Assembly: GCF_029714285.1 (NCBI RefSeq)
Contig: NZ_CP121662.1
Span: 2,046,001 to 2,110,000 of the forward strand
Source of the DNA: Rhizobium sp. CB3090
Lineage (GTDB): Bacteria > Pseudomonadota > Alphaproteobacteria > Rhizobiales > Rhizobiaceae
Length of the DNA stretch: 64,000 bases
Direction of reading: 5' to 3'
Below, one piece after another: positions 46,067 through 60,312 of the stretch. The notes under the pieces are model-generated. The model was not told the origin of the DNA and ran no database searches. It saw nothing but the letters and a program-made list of their open reading frames with translations. The position numbers and the translations under genes are program-made. Every line of letters starts with the position of its first letter. Position 1 is the first letter of the stretch.

Positions 46067-46639
46067 TTACGCCTGCAGGCGACGCTGCTTCACGACTTCC
46101 AGCTCGCTCGTCATGATCTCCTGCAGGAACTCGAAATCGGACTGTCCGAAGTCGACGAGCCCGAATCTCAATCTGTAGCCCCAGTTCTTGTCCTGGGTGA
46201 AATCCAGCCAACCCAGCAAGGGACGAAGCGGCTGTTCGGGCGCATCGAGCCAATCGACATCGCGCCGATAGGCTTTTCCACAATCCATCTGCGCCCGATA
46301 AACCTCGCCCTCACGGACATAGCCGATGGCCGTGAAGCTCTGGAAGCCATCCCGGCCTCCCATCGTCAGCGATGGCGAATAATAGACGATGCCGTCACCC
46401 GGCTTGATGCGCTTCAGCGGACCCGGCTTGCCGTGGCAAACCTGCATGAAGCCATGTTCCCGCCCGAGGCGAACGTGTTCGGCTGAAGCCACCGCCAGCC
46501 AATAGGATTTCGCGGCAGGCTTGGGTCCTTCGCGAGATACATTGGCATGCGGCAAGAGGCGTACCGTTGCACCCTCACTGATCGTTTCTTCCCGCGGGAA
46601 CAGCGCGGCATCATTACGATTGCTTGCCTTGAAAATCAT
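46067..46639 (-). CDS. EVE-domain protein
   Basis: A 190-residue protein. An N-terminal basic extension precedes an EVE (PUA-like) domain: KSYWLAVASAEHVRLGREHGFMQVCHGKPGPLKRIKPGDGIVYYSP, with typical W/Y residues and a G-rich turn, then SFTAIGYVREGEVY and the end YRLRFGLVDFGQSDFEFL. EVE proteins are linked to modified bases or RNA. I chose the ATG at 46639 (MIFKASNRN), the first with a good distance to a ribosome site. It is adjacent to the MATE gene (same strand) but likely independent. Confidence 0.7.
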   Translation of the reverse strand: MIFKASNRNDAALFPREETISEGATVRLLPHANVSREGPKPAAKSYWLAVASAEHVRLGREHGFMQVCHGKPGPLKRIKPGDGIVYYSPSLTMGGRDGFQSFTAIGYVREGEVYRAQMDCGKAYRRDVDWLDAPEQPLRPLLGWLDFTQDKNWGYRLRFGLVDFGQSDFEFLQEIMTSELEVVKQRRLQA

Positions 46640-46734
46640 GATCGTCTCCCGTCGTTGGTATGAGACCAATATAGACGACCATGCTGTCAATTTTTGTCAG
46701 CAGTCTTGCAGATCAGACGTCAAACTGGCCGGCG

Positions 46735-48132
46735 TCAGCCGGCCAGTTTCTCCGAACGCACCAGGAAGTAGAACCGCGTGCAAAGCATCGTCGCAGCCGA
46801 GGCCAAACCCAGAAGAAAGCCGAACCAGATGCCTATCCCACCGAAGCCGAGCGGAAAGGCAAGGAGCCATGCCAGGAAGAAACCGATCGGCCAATAGGCG
46901 ATCAATGCCATGATCATCGGCACGCGTGCGTCCTTCAGACCGCGCAGCAGTCCGCTGGCGATTGCCTGCAGTCCATCGACGAGCTGGAACAAGCCCGCTA
47001 CGACGATCAGCGGCGCTGCATAGGCGAGCACCTGCGGCGCCTCGGCCGACTTGACGTCAAGAAACCAGCTTCCCAGCCACGATGGCACGGTCGCGAACAG
47101 GATGCTGCCGCAGAGCGCAATGCAGCTCGAAACGATGATCGCCACGATTGCCGCGCGCTTCAGGCCGAGATGATCACCCTGCCCGTGCGCGACACCCACC
47201 CGCACGGTCGCCGCCTGGCTGAGGCCGAGCGGGATCATGAAGGCGATCGACGCCCATTGCAGCGCGATACCATGCGCTGCAAGCTCGATCGTGCCGATCT
47301 GCCCCATGAGCAACGATGCTGCGGTGAAGAGGCTGACTTCGGCCAGCACCGTGACGCTGATCGGAAAGCCGAGACGGACGACATCCCACAGGGCATGCCA
47401 GTCCGGGCGCCAAAAGCGGACGAAAATCTCATAACGGCGCGTTTCTTCATGGCTCTGAACATAGCCGAGAATGAACAGGAATCCCGCCGTCTGCACCGCA
47501 ACGGAGACGATAGCCGCACCGTGTAGCCCGAGGGCCGGCATGCCGAAATGGCCGAGCACCAGGCAATAGGCGAGCACGGCATTCATTACCAGCATGGCAA
47601 TGGTGACCTTGAGTATGATGCCGGCGTGGCCGATGGCGCTGACCAGGGCGCGAATGACGTTGTAAAGCAGCCCCGGCAGCACGGCGAAGTGGCCGATCGC
47701 AATATAACCGCTCGCGAGCTTCGCAACATCCGGCTTTTGCCCGGCCGCAAGAAGGATCTGCTCCGAATAAAGAAAGGCCGGCTGCGCCACCAGCCAATAG
47801 ACCGTGACGACCCATAGACCCATGCGCAACGCACGGCGCACCGAAGCCACATCGCCCTTGCCATAAGCCTGAGCCACCAGCGGCACGACGGCGATGGAGA
47901 AGCCCGAGCCGAAAATCAGAATCGTGAAGAGAAATTGCGCAGAGAGCACCATCGCCGCCAGTTGCTCGGCTCCGAGACGGCCGACGATCATCACATCCGT
48001 AGTGTTGATGCCAAGCTGCGCCAGTTGCGCACCGATCAGCGGTATGCCGAGCGCCAGGGTGGCGCGGACATGCGCAGACCACGAATTATTATTGTCGTGC
48101 GCGAAGGAGCGCGCAGCTACCGGCGTATCCAT
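46735..48132 (-). CDS. MATE family multidrug efflux transporter
   Basis: A 465-residue membrane protein with about 12 helices in two homologous halves: LALGIPLIGAQLAQLGINTTDVMIVGRLG at the start, GSGFSIAVVPLVAQAYGKGD with the MATE-typical Gly-Lys region, and in the second half LAEVSLFTAASLLMGQIGTIELAAHGIALQ. Na+ or H+ driven export of drugs or cationic compounds is the family role. The ATG at 48132 (MDTPVAARS) was preferred to 48228. No regulator is directly adjacent. Confidence 0.85.
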   Translation of the reverse strand: MDTPVAARSFAHDNNNSWSAHVRATLALGIPLIGAQLAQLGINTTDVMIVGRLGAEQLAAMVLSAQFLFTILIFGSGFSIAVVPLVAQAYGKGDVASVRRALRMGLWVVTVYWLVAQPAFLYSEQILLAAGQKPDVAKLASGYIAIGHFAVLPGLLYNVIRALVSAIGHAGIILKVTIAMLVMNAVLAYCLVLGHFGMPALGLHGAAIVSVAVQTAGFLFILGYVQSHEETRRYEIFVRFWRPDWHALWDVVRLGFPISVTVLAEVSLFTAASLLMGQIGTIELAAHGIALQWASIAFMIPLGLSQAATVRVGVAHGQGDHLGLKRAAIVAIIVSSCIALCGSILFATVPSWLGSWFLDVKSAEAPQVLAYAAPLIVVAGLFQLVDGLQAIASGLLRGLKDARVPMIMALIAYWPIGFFLAWLLAFPLGFGGIGIWFGFLLGLASAATMLCTRFYFLVRSEKLAG

Positions 48133-48278
48133 CTTGAAAACTCGATTTAAGAAAGCGCGGACCCACCTACCCAGGGGTGCGCAAGCCAATCGGCTTAGCG
48201 CAACTTGGCCCAAAAAGCCAGCCGTCAAAACTCCGGCGCTGAAGAATTCATCATATCATCAAAATATCTGATGAATAT

Positions 48279-49535
48279 TTAGGCCACTTCCTGAACGGCC
48301 GGTTCCATCACGGCTTTCGGTTCATTCTTGTGTACCTTGGCGACGAAAAGGATCACCGCAGCCGCAATCAGCAACGCCGACATGATGAACGGGGCGCCGG
48401 CGAAAACGAGAGGCGCCGACGGTGCGGTAAAATAGCGAAACAGGTAGGGAAACAGCACAGGCCCGATGATGGCGGTAATGCTGGTCAAGCTGCCGAGAGC
48501 GCCTTGCAGCTCGCCCTGTGCCGATGGCGGCACTTTGCTGGCTGCGATGGAGCGCAGCGGCGCGTCCGCGACGTTCTCGATCACGGTGACGATGATCACG
48601 GCATAGACCATCCAGCCCTGCCAAGCGAAAGCATATCCCAGCAAGCCGACGCCGGAAAAGACGAGCCCGAACACCACGGTCTTCCATTCGCCGAACACCG
48701 GCACGATGCGAGGCAAAGCAAACCCCATCACCAGCGCCATGCCGATGCCGTAGGTGCCCAGCGACAGGCCGATTTCCAACGAGGTCCATCCATAACGATA
48801 GGAACTGACGAAGGACCAGACCGCCGGAAAGACGCCATGCGCCAGCCAGTTGAAGAACATGACGACGAAGACCCAACCGAGGCCCTGATAGCGGCGCACT
48901 TGCCGCAATGCGCCGAGCGGGCTGGCGCGCCAAAATTCGAACCGGCGGCGGTTCCTCGCTTCCAGCGTTTCCGGCAGGAGGAAATAGGCGCCGATAAAGT
49001 TCAGGAGCGACAGCGCTGCTGCACCATAAAAGGGCGCGCGCGGGCCGAATTCGCCCAGGAAGCCGCCGATCACAGGCCCGAGCACGAAGCCGACGCCAAA
49101 GGCCATGCCGATCAGCCCGAAATTTTTAGCCCGGTTCTCGTCATTGCTGATGTCGGCGATATAGGCGGAGCATGTCGAGAAACTCGCCCCACTGACACCG
49201 GCCAGGATGCGGCCGGCGAACAATATCCAGTAGCTTCCGGCAATGGCGCAGATGAAATTGTCGATCGCGAAGGTCAGCACGGATGCGAGCAGGATCGGAC
49301 GGCGGCCGAAACGGTCGCTCAAATTGCCAATCAACGGCGAGAACAGGAATTGCATCGCGGCATAGGCAAGCAACAGCCAGCCGCCATCCGTGGCCGCCTC
49401 GCTGACCGAAGCGCCCGTCAGTTCTTCGAGATATTTCGGCATGACCGGCATGATGATGGCAATGCCGATAACGTCGAGGAAGAGAATGACAAAGACGAGG
49501 AAAAGACCGCGACGTACAAATTTCTGATCGATCAT
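48279..49535 (-). CDS. MFS efflux protein, Tet-like (TCR/Tet family)
   Basis: A 418-residue 12-helix transporter. [23 protein letters not shown] in helix 1 and the motif [15 protein letters not shown], plus motif C-like [16 protein letters not shown] in helix 5, which marks antiporters of the Tet group. Second half has IVPVFGEWK and [24 protein letters not shown]. Probable H+-coupled drug or metabolite export; the substrate is not readable. No adjacent TetR gene is present. Confidence 0.85.
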   Translation of the reverse strand: MIDQKFVRRGLFLVFVILFLDVIGIAIIMPVMPKYLEELTGASVSEAATDGGWLLLAYAAMQFLFSPLIGNLSDRFGRRPILLASVLTFAIDNFICAIAGSYWILFAGRILAGVSGASFSTCSAYIADISNDENRAKNFGLIGMAFGVGFVLGPVIGGFLGEFGPRAPFYGAAALSLLNFIGAYFLLPETLEARNRRRFEFWRASPLGALRQVRRYQGLGWVFVVMFFNWLAHGVFPAVWSFVSSYRYGWTSLEIGLSLGTYGIGMALVMGFALPRIVPVFGEWKTVVFGLVFSGVGLLGYAFAWQGWMVYAVIIVTVIENVADAPLRSIAASKVPPSAQGELQGALGSLTSITAIIGPVLFPYLFRYFTAPSAPLVFAGAPFIMSALLIAAAVILFVAKVHKNEPKAVMEPAVQEVA

Positions 49536-49698
49536 GGAGTTTGCCTATTGGTGGCCCCATCTCCATGAAGAGACAGAACGTGAACGAAAAATCAAAGCGT
49601 CCCCATACCTAAAGATTTTGCCGGAAACAATCCGTGAACGCTTCAATCTTCTTGAATTGCCGAGCGATTTTTTTGATCTTCGGCGTAAAGATGACAGC

Positions 49699-50610
49699 CT
49701 ATCCTTCGTGCTTGCGCCGCTGTTCCAATTTCAGAAAATCGACGAAGGCTCGAAGCGGCGCCGGCATATGGCGGCGGCTGGCATAATAGAGAAAAGGACC
49801 CGGAAAGGCAGTATCCCAGTCTTCGAGAATCGGCACCAGATCACCGCTTGCAATTTGCGGCGCGACGAATTCGCTGAAGGTCCGGATGATGCCGAGGCCC
49901 TCCACGGCGGCACTGCGTTCGATATCCACGGAATTGGCGGCGAGAACCATGGGCGGCGAGATGACGATCGTCTCGCCTTCCCTTTCGAACTCCCAGGGAA
50001 AGGCCGAACTGCCGAGGAAACGGTGCCGGATGCAGCGATGATCGAGAATGTCGCGCGGGTGACGAGGCGTACCATTCGCCGCAAGATAGGCCGGCGACGC
50101 GGCGGTGACGTAGCATTGCTGCCGTGGTCCGATCGGCACGGCGATCATATCCTTTTCCAGCCGCTCGTCGTAACGGATGCCGGCATCATAGCCGCCCGCC
50201 AGCACGTCGATAAAACTGTCTTCGGCGACGATTTCGACCGAGATGCCCGGATAGGCCTTTAGAAAGCGGTTGATGATTCCCGGCATGATGACGATAGCGG
50301 CCACCGTCGGTACATTGAGCCGCAGGGTCCCCCCAGGACTATCGCGGAATGTGTTGATCTCATCGAGCGCGGTGGCGATCTCGCCCATCGCCGGTGCCAG
50401 CCGCTCGATCAGCCGCGCGCCGGCCTCGGTCGGCGTGACGCTGCGGGTGGTACGGTTGAGCAGACGCACACCGAGCCTTTCCTCAAGCCGCCGCAGTGCC
50501 TCGCTTAATGATGATGCGGAGACATGGCGCTTACGCGCCGCCTCACGAAAACTGCGCTCGCGGGCAACGGCGGCAAAGGCATCGAGATCGGCAAGCGGCA
50601 AATCACTCAT
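49699..50610 (-). CDS. LysR family regulator (divergent from aldo-keto reductase)
   Basis: A 303-residue LysR protein. HTH in residues 1-60 (LADLDAFAAVARERSFREAARKRHVSASSLSEALRRLEERLGVRLLNRTTRSV), then a substrate-binding domain with a typical ISVEIVAEDSFIDVLAGGYDAGIRYD. ATG at 50610 chosen over 50625 for better fit. It is divergent from the aldo-keto reductase gene at 50728, so it probably controls it. Effector unknown. Confidence 0.9.
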   Translation of the reverse strand: MSDLPLADLDAFAAVARERSFREAARKRHVSASSLSEALRRLEERLGVRLLNRTTRSVTPTEAGARLIERLAPAMGEIATALDEINTFRDSPGGTLRLNVPTVAAIVIMPGIINRFLKAYPGISVEIVAEDSFIDVLAGGYDAGIRYDERLEKDMIAVPIGPRQQCYVTAASPAYLAANGTPRHPRDILDHRCIRHRFLGSSAFPWEFEREGETIVISPPMVLAANSVDIERSAAVEGLGIIRTFSEFVAPQIASGDLVPILEDWDTAFPGPFLYYASRRHMPAPLRAFVDFLKLEQRRKHEG

Positions 50611-50727
50611 TATGCGAAATTCCAAACAACCTGTTTCGACTTAGGCGGATTATCGCACAACAATCGATGGAGTAAACCAATATCGAAGACGCCTCTTGGA
50701 GAGCGCCGCTGATGAAGGAGAACTGAA

Positions 50728-51720
<993 letters not shown>

Positions 51721-51729
51721 GCAACGATC

Positions 51730-51756
51730 ACCTTCTCCCCCCTGCAGGGAGAAGGT
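51730..51756. terminator. Terminator-like hairpin between convergent genes
   Basis: accttctccc (51730-51739) pairs exactly with gggagaaggt (51747-51756). It lies between the aldo-keto reductase gene and the convergent metallopeptidase gene, so it may serve both. Confidence 0.6.
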
Positions 51757-51764
51757 ATTTCCTT

Positions 51765-52697
51765 CTAAACCGGATTGTTCAGCGTATCGCAATCACTGAG
51801 CTTTCCGGATTGGAAGCCCTGCTTGAACCATTTCACACGCTGAGCCGAAGTGCCGTGGTTGAAGCTATCCGGAACGACATAGCCCTGGCTGCGCTTCTGC
51901 AGCGTATCGTCGCCGATCTGCTGTGCGGCATTCAGCGCCTCTTCGAGGTCGCCTTCCTGCAAAATCCCTTTCTGCTGGGTGAATTTACCCCAGACGCCAG
52001 CGAAGCAATCGGCTTGCAGCTCGATGCGTACCGACATCTTGTTGGCGTCCGCCTCGCTCATGGTTTGGCGAGCCTGGTTGAACTTTGGCAGAATACCAAG
52101 GAGATCCTGAACATGATGGCCGACCTCGTGCGCGATCACATAGGCCTGCGCGAAATCGCCGGATGCGCCGAATTGATCCTTCATCTGCTGGAAGAACGCC
52201 ATGTCGAGATAGACCTTCTGGTCACTCGGGCAATAGAAAGGCCCGGTCGCAGCCGAAGCCGTGCCGCAGGCTGACGGGAAACGGCCCGAGAACAGCACCA
52301 GCTTCGGATCGGTGTAGGTCTTGCCCATCGACTTGAAGATGCCGGTCCATGTGTCTTCCGTATCGGCAAGCACCGTTGCGACGAACTGCTTCATCTCGTC
52401 GTTGGCCGGGGCATTGCCGCCGCGGGAATCGCTCTGCTGGTAACCTGGCCCACCGTCCAAGGCGCCGCTCTGCTGCAGGAGTCCGATGACATCGACGCCC
52501 ATGGCCTTCAGCACCAGGAAAATCACCACCAGAATGATGATGGTGCTGACGCTCAAACCGCCGCCGCGCCGCATGCCGCCGCCGGGAAAGCCCATGCCGC
52601 CACCGCCGAAGGGACCGCCTCCCGAGCCGCCGTCCATCGGCGATGAACCGCGCTCATCCTCGATATTGTCGGATTGCCGACGCCCTTTCCAATCCAT
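51765..52697 (-). CDS. YpfJ family zinc metallopeptidase
   Basis: A 310-residue protein. N-terminal Gly/Met-rich, basic cytoplasmic region, then a transmembrane helix near residues 51-67 (STIIILVVIFLVLKA), and a periplasmic zincin domain with HEVGHH (His190, Glu191, His194) plus a later Glu-rich third ligand region (EADANKMSVRIELQADCFAGVWG). Family members are neutral zinc metallopeptidases; the physiological substrate is unknown. Lies between the aldo-keto reductase gene and carB, which is transcribed the other way. Confidence 0.85.
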   Translation of the reverse strand: MDWKGRRQSDNIEDERGSSPMDGGSGGGPFGGGGMGFPGGGMRRGGGLSVSTIIILVVIFLVLKAMGVDVIGLLQQSGALDGGPGYQQSDSRGGNAPANDEMKQFVATVLADTEDTWTGIFKSMGKTYTDPKLVLFSGRFPSACGTASAATGPFYCPSDQKVYLDMAFFQQMKDQFGASGDFAQAYVIAHEVGHHVQDLLGILPKFNQARQTMSEADANKMSVRIELQADCFAGVWGKFTQQKGILQEGDLEEALNAAQQIGDDTLQKRSQGYVVPDSFNHGTSAQRVKWFKQGFQSGKLSDCDTLNNPV

Positions 52698-52992
52698 GAT
52701 TGTACCTCCCAGCGATGCACCGATTCAATGTTCCCTGATCCCCTTATATATCCGCGAAGGTGCGCAGCACCAGTTGCTCGTGAGGATAGAATCTGAACTT
52801 GCACGGGAATATCGGGAAGCAGCTCCGGCGTCCGTTTCCGGATTCCTGTCGATTCCGTGATTTATGGGGTTCCGTTTGCAAATACATTTGCCTATAAGCC
52901 GCTTCTAGCCTGAAAAGACTTGCCCATGCGCCCCGGCCGGTGATCTCCCACCCTGGCCGGTTTTTCGCGCAACCAAAAACGGATGAGAGCCC

Positions 52993-56478
<3,486 letters not shown>

Positions 56479-56895
56479 GAGCTGTTTCAGAACGACGGAG
56501 CCTACTCGGGGCTTCGTCATCATCTGCGCCGATGTTCCGCTTCGCTCGTCTGAGCGGACGGGCATGCCACGACTATACCGGCAAGAAGGATTGCCGCGCC
56601 GACCCAGACGTTGGGGCAACCGCCTATTCTTCCAAACGATGCAGGGCAAATCCGCGGCGGCTGATATCGTCCGTCGCCGCCAACCTGCCGGTCGATGTGT
56701 GTATGGAAACACGCGTCAGAGAGGATCGGCCAAGATCAGCACGGTCATAAGTCACCGAATTTTCTGGAAATCGGCTGTCGCAATCTGCTATAGATGACAG
56801 AATAATGGCTCTGTATGGTTCCGAAGTACCGCTTCGGGACCTGTTTTCTTTTTGTGTCTGCGACAGAGCAACGCAGGGAGTGAAGGACAAGAAAA
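56479..56895. other. carB-greA gap with a weak hairpin
   Basis: No gene. A nine-base stem (gacggagcc at 56494-56502, ggcttcgtc at 56510-56518, one G-U) lies 16 bases after carB, without a T-tract. A greA promoter is expected further right. Confidence 0.4.
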
Positions 56896-57372
56896 ATGGT
56901 TGAAAAGGTACCGATGACGCAGAACGGGTTCGTCAAGCTGCAGGAAGAACTGCGCTGGCGTCAGCAGGAAGAGCGCCCGCGAATCATCGAGGCAATTTCG
57001 GAAGCACGTGCCCATGGCGATCTCTCCGAAAACGCCGAGTACCACGCCGCCAAGGAAGCCCAGAGCCACAATGAAGGCCGCATCACCGAGCTTGAAGATC
57101 TGACGGCGCGCGCCGAAGTCATCGACCTCTCGAAGATGTCCGGTTCGAAGATCAAGTTCGGCGCCAAGGTGAAGCTCGTCGACGAGGACACCGAGGAAGA
57201 GAAGATCTACCAGATCGTCGGCGACCAGGAAGCCGACGTGAAGGCAGGCCGCATCTCCATCTCTTCGCCGATCGCACGCGCTCTGATCGGCAAGGAAGTG
57301 GGCGATTCCATCGAGGTCAACGCGCCCGGCGGCGCGAAGGCCTATGAAATCCTCTCCGTCTCCTGGGGCTGA
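56896..57372 (+). CDS. greA: Transcription elongation factor GreA
   Basis: A 158-residue protein. N-terminal coiled coil ([42 protein letters not shown]) with the catalytic tip acidic residues in DLSENAEY, and a C-terminal FKBP-like domain ([35 protein letters not shown]). It stimulates cleavage of backtracked RNA in stalled RNA polymerase. The glycosyltransferase gene begins seven bases after its stop, so the two are cotranscribed. Confidence 0.96.
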   Translation: MVEKVPMTQNGFVKLQEELRWRQQEERPRIIEAISEARAHGDLSENAEYHAAKEAQSHNEGRITELEDLTARAEVIDLSKMSGSKIKFGAKVKLVDEDTEEEKIYQIVGDQEADVKAGRISISSPIARALIGKEVGDSIEVNAPGGAKAYEILSVSWG

Positions 57373-57378
57373 TCGCCC

Positions 57379-58458
57379 GTGCGCGATCGTGACGTATCGC
57401 ATGCAAGCGACCTCAGCGAAATCGAGGTCATCGCGACGAACTTCAAACGCCGGCTTTCCGGCGTTACGTCAACGATCGTGCAATTGATCCCGAAACAGCT
57501 CGAACTCGGCTGCCATATCGCCACGCTCGGTCCGGGCTTGCCGGAAGACCTGCCGAAGCTCGGCTGGGCGCGGCTGCCCGGTCTCTGGACGAAGCCACGC
57601 CGCCACCGTGTTCGTGTCTGGCATGCCCGCCGCAACAATGAAATGCTGGTCGGGCTGTTGCTGCGCTCCGTGCTGCGTATGCCGCTGAAGCTGGTCTTCA
57701 CATCGGCTGCCCAGCGCCGCCACACCGCCTATACGCGTTGGCTGATCCGCCGCATGGACGCGGTGATCGCCACGAGCACGCGCTCCGGCAGCTTCCTGCA
57801 GGTGCCGCACACTGTCATCCAGCACGGCATCGACCTCAACATGTTTCATCCGCCGGAAGTGCCCAGCGATCGCATGGCCTCAACAGGCCTGCCCGGCACC
57901 TATCTGATCGGCTGCTTCGGCCGCGTCCGCCATCAGAAGGGGACGGATCTCTTCGTCAAGGCGATGATCGAGCTTCTGCCGCGCTATCCGGACTGGACCG
58001 CCGTCATCTGCGGCCGGGTAACCGCCGAGCATCGCGGCTTCGCGGACGAATTGGTAAAGATGGCGGCCGCGGCCGGCCTCACGGACCGCATCCGCTTTCT
58101 TGGAGAAGTCGACGATATCCGGCCTTGGTATCGTCGAGCGACCCTTTATGTCGCCCCTTCCCGCAATGAAGGTTTCGGACTGACGCCGCTGGAAGCCATG
58201 GCCTCGCGCACCGCCGTTGTCGCCTCCGACGCCGGCGCCTATGCCGAGCTGATTGTGCCTGGAGAAACCGGCGCGGTCGTACCCGCCGGCGATGGCGAGG
58301 CGCTGACGAAAGCGATTGCCTTCTATCTCGCCAATCCCGAAGAGGCGCTTAGCCAAGGTGAAAATGCGGTGCGACACGTACGCAGCGAATTCGCTTTGGA
58401 AAAAGAGGCGGCTGCGATCGGCGACATCTACCGGCAATTGCTCGGCGGCACCCGCTGA
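57379..58458 (+). CDS. lpsB: LPS core glycosyltransferase, LpsB-type (GT4)
   Basis: A 359-residue GT4 family transferase. The acceptor half has SGVTSTIVQLIPKQLELGCHIATLGPGLP, and the nucleotide-sugar half GCFGRVRHQKGTDLFVKAMIEL followed by VAPSRNEGFGLTPLEAMASRTAVVASDAGAYAELI, with the E-x7-E motif at the usual place. In Sinorhizobium meliloti lpsB adjacent to greA encodes a mannosyltransferase of the LPS core; I assign the symbol by this order and similarity. It starts at GTG 57379. The LPS genes that follow are on the opposite strand. Confidence 0.8.
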   Translation: MRDRDVSHASDLSEIEVIATNFKRRLSGVTSTIVQLIPKQLELGCHIATLGPGLPEDLPKLGWARLPGLWTKPRRHRVRVWHARRNNEMLVGLLLRSVLRMPLKLVFTSAAQRRHTAYTRWLIRRMDAVIATSTRSGSFLQVPHTVIQHGIDLNMFHPPEVPSDRMASTGLPGTYLIGCFGRVRHQKGTDLFVKAMIELLPRYPDWTAVICGRVTAEHRGFADELVKMAAAAGLTDRIRFLGEVDDIRPWYRRATLYVAPSRNEGFGLTPLEAMASRTAVVASDAGAYAELIVPGETGAVVPAGDGEALTKAIAFYLANPEEALSQGENAVRHVRSEFALEKEAAAIGDIYRQLLGGTR

Positions 58459-58467
58459 AACGACGGA

Positions 58468-59382
58468 TTACTGACCAAGATCGATCCCGTTGCGCTCGAT
58501 GAAATCGATCATCGCCCGATCCTCGACCAGATCCTCCTCGATGCTTTTGACGATCGACAGAACCTTGTCGCGGTACTTGGTCGGCGAGGCGTCGTAGGAC
58601 CATCCGCGCGTCAGCTTGGTCATCAGCTCTTCGCGGGATTTGGTGTAGTAGTGATTGAGCTGCAAGAATCGGTTCGAATAAAAATCCGCCGATTTCCGCG
58701 CGCGACGCGTGAAACGCTTTCCGGCATCGTTCGCAGTCAGATCGCCAAATGCGCGCGTCTGAAACTGATGCACGGTGACCTCCGTCACTTCGCAGGGGTC
58801 AACGATGCATTTGAAATTGCTTACATTTTCCTTGCGCGTCATCGGATCGGCACCGCGCATCGTATAGTTTAGCGTCAATGGCCCATCGGGGCGCTTCTCG
58901 TGACCGCTTGTCGCGAACATGTGCCACGGCAGCGAGACATTTGGAAAATCGCCAACCGCCTCCAGCGCCTGTTCGACCGTTCTCCCCTGCTTCGGCAGCA
59001 GGAACTCGTCCACGTCGATGAAGGCCATCCAGCGATATGCGCCGCCGAAATTGAGGATGGCATGGGCGAAGACAATGACTTGACCGTTGAGCGTCGCCTC
59101 AGTGGCAGCGTCTTTCATCCGGCCGGCCCAGGGAATGATCGTCAGCGTGTCGGCATCGAGGAAATCCCGCAGGATGGCGAGGGTTTCGTCCGTCGAGCCA
59201 TTGTCATAGATATAGAAGTGACGAATACCGACGGCCCGGTGAAACCGCACCCATTCCTCGATATAAGGCGCCTCATCCTTGACGCAGGCGGCGATCGCGA
59301 TGCCGTGCCGGCCCTCCTGCGGCTTCGGCGGCTCGATCGCAAGCCGCTTCGCATCAGATACCTTGGGCTTCAGCCAACCCAT
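58468..59382 (-). CDS. Glycosyltransferase (GT92-like), LPS core cluster
   Basis: A 304-residue protein of the GT92/DUF23-type, GT-A fold: IAIAACVKDEAPYIEEWVRFHRAVGIRHFYIYDNGSTDETLAILRDF, DxD-type AFIDVDEFLLPKQGR, then SLPWHMFATSGHEKRPDGPLTLNY and a late FYSNRFLQLNHYYTKSREEL. Acts probably on LPS core. In S. meliloti three genes (lpsE, lpsD, lpsC) stand here; this window has two. Which of these names fits is not clear to me, so no symbol is given. Last gene of the lrp unit. Confidence 0.75.
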   Translation of the reverse strand: MGWLKPKVSDAKRLAIEPPKPQEGRHGIAIAACVKDEAPYIEEWVRFHRAVGIRHFYIYDNGSTDETLAILRDFLDADTLTIIPWAGRMKDAATEATLNGQVIVFAHAILNFGGAYRWMAFIDVDEFLLPKQGRTVEQALEAVGDFPNVSLPWHMFATSGHEKRPDGPLTLNYTMRGADPMTRKENVSNFKCIVDPCEVTEVTVHQFQTRAFGDLTANDAGKRFTRRARKSADFYSNRFLQLNHYYTKSREELMTKLTRGWSYDASPTKYRDKVLSIVKSIEEDLVEDRAMIDFIERNGIDLGQ

Positions 59383-59400
59383 GCGTCCATTCCCCGCAAC

Positions 59401-60309
59401 TCAGATCATCGATACGGCGGCAAACCGCGCATCATAACCAAATCCATGCTTCAACAGCGCCGAAACCGGCGAATAATTGACGAACGTCACGCCTCGCTCC
59501 GAGGCGATTTCCTTTGCCAGAACGAAGTGTTCGAGGATGCGACCCTCGGCCTGAGCGATGCCGGAAAAGGCGGTCTCATCGCTGGTTTCGTAAAAGCGGG
59601 GCTCACCGGCGTTGGAAATGTCGATGCCCAGGAAGCCGATCGTTTTAGGCGAGCAATAAAGCGCGAACTGCAGTGCCGAGACCGCGACCGAGCCACCCTG
59701 GAAAACACCGCGATCCGGCGCGAAGGAAAAGCCGGCGGAACCCGTTGCATTGAGCCGTACGAAATCGAGCTTCCTGATATCATCCATGGAGCGTCGGCGC
59801 GCGCCGTAAGGCTTGCGGATATCGTCGATCAGAATGACGGTCTTGTCCGCCAGCCAGCGGCTGTCGAGTTCCGAGATCGCTCGGAGCACGGCGACCGAAA
59901 ACAGGCAAATCGTATCGGACTTGATCCTGCGCCGCATCATCTCGGAATGCCGCCAGACGAAACGTTCGTCCTCCACGGCGATGGCAAGCGGTTCGGCAAT
60001 CTGCTCGCCGATCAACCCGATAGCACCGTTCAGCAGGATGGCGCTGCCTTTCTCAAGCCCGGTCAGATCGCAGTCACGGATCGATGGGCCCGAGCCGACG
60101 ATATGGATGACTTGGCCGGACTTTTCACGCAAACGATCGATGGAAGAAAGGGCCGTGACCTTAGTGCGATGGTGATATACCTCGCCTACGCCGTTCGCCC
60201 GCACGATGTTAAGTCCCGGAAACCAATCCTGCGCATGGGCCCGCGAACCGCCGAGCAGCAGGCGTGCGCCCGTTTTGATTAGAGATCGGTGCCAGGGGCG
60301 GTCCGCCAT
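59401..60309 (-). CDS. LPS core biosynthesis protein (lrp unit), MptE-like N domain
   Basis: A 302-residue protein. After a short basic start it has HIVGSGPSIRDCDLTGLEKGSAILLNGAIGLIGEQIAEPLAIAVEDERFV, like the DUF115/MptE-like Rossmann-type domain found in sugar or lipid-linked glycan enzymes, and later SPKTIGFLGIDISNAGEPRFYET. In S. meliloti genes at this place are named lpsC/lpsD/lpsE. It lies after lrp by three bases and before the GT92 gene by 18. Role in LPS core is likely by context; the reaction is unknown. Confidence 0.6.
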   Translation of the reverse strand: MADRPWHRSLIKTGARLLLGGSRAHAQDWFPGLNIVRANGVGEVYHHRTKVTALSSIDRLREKSGQVIHIVGSGPSIRDCDLTGLEKGSAILLNGAIGLIGEQIAEPLAIAVEDERFVWRHSEMMRRRIKSDTICLFSVAVLRAISELDSRWLADKTVILIDDIRKPYGARRRSMDDIRKLDFVRLNATGSAGFSFAPDRGVFQGGSVAVSALQFALYCSPKTIGFLGIDISNAGEPRFYETSDETAFSGIAQAEGRILEHFVLAKEIASERGVTFVNYSPVSALLKHGFGYDARFAAVSMI

Positions 60310-60312
60310 ACC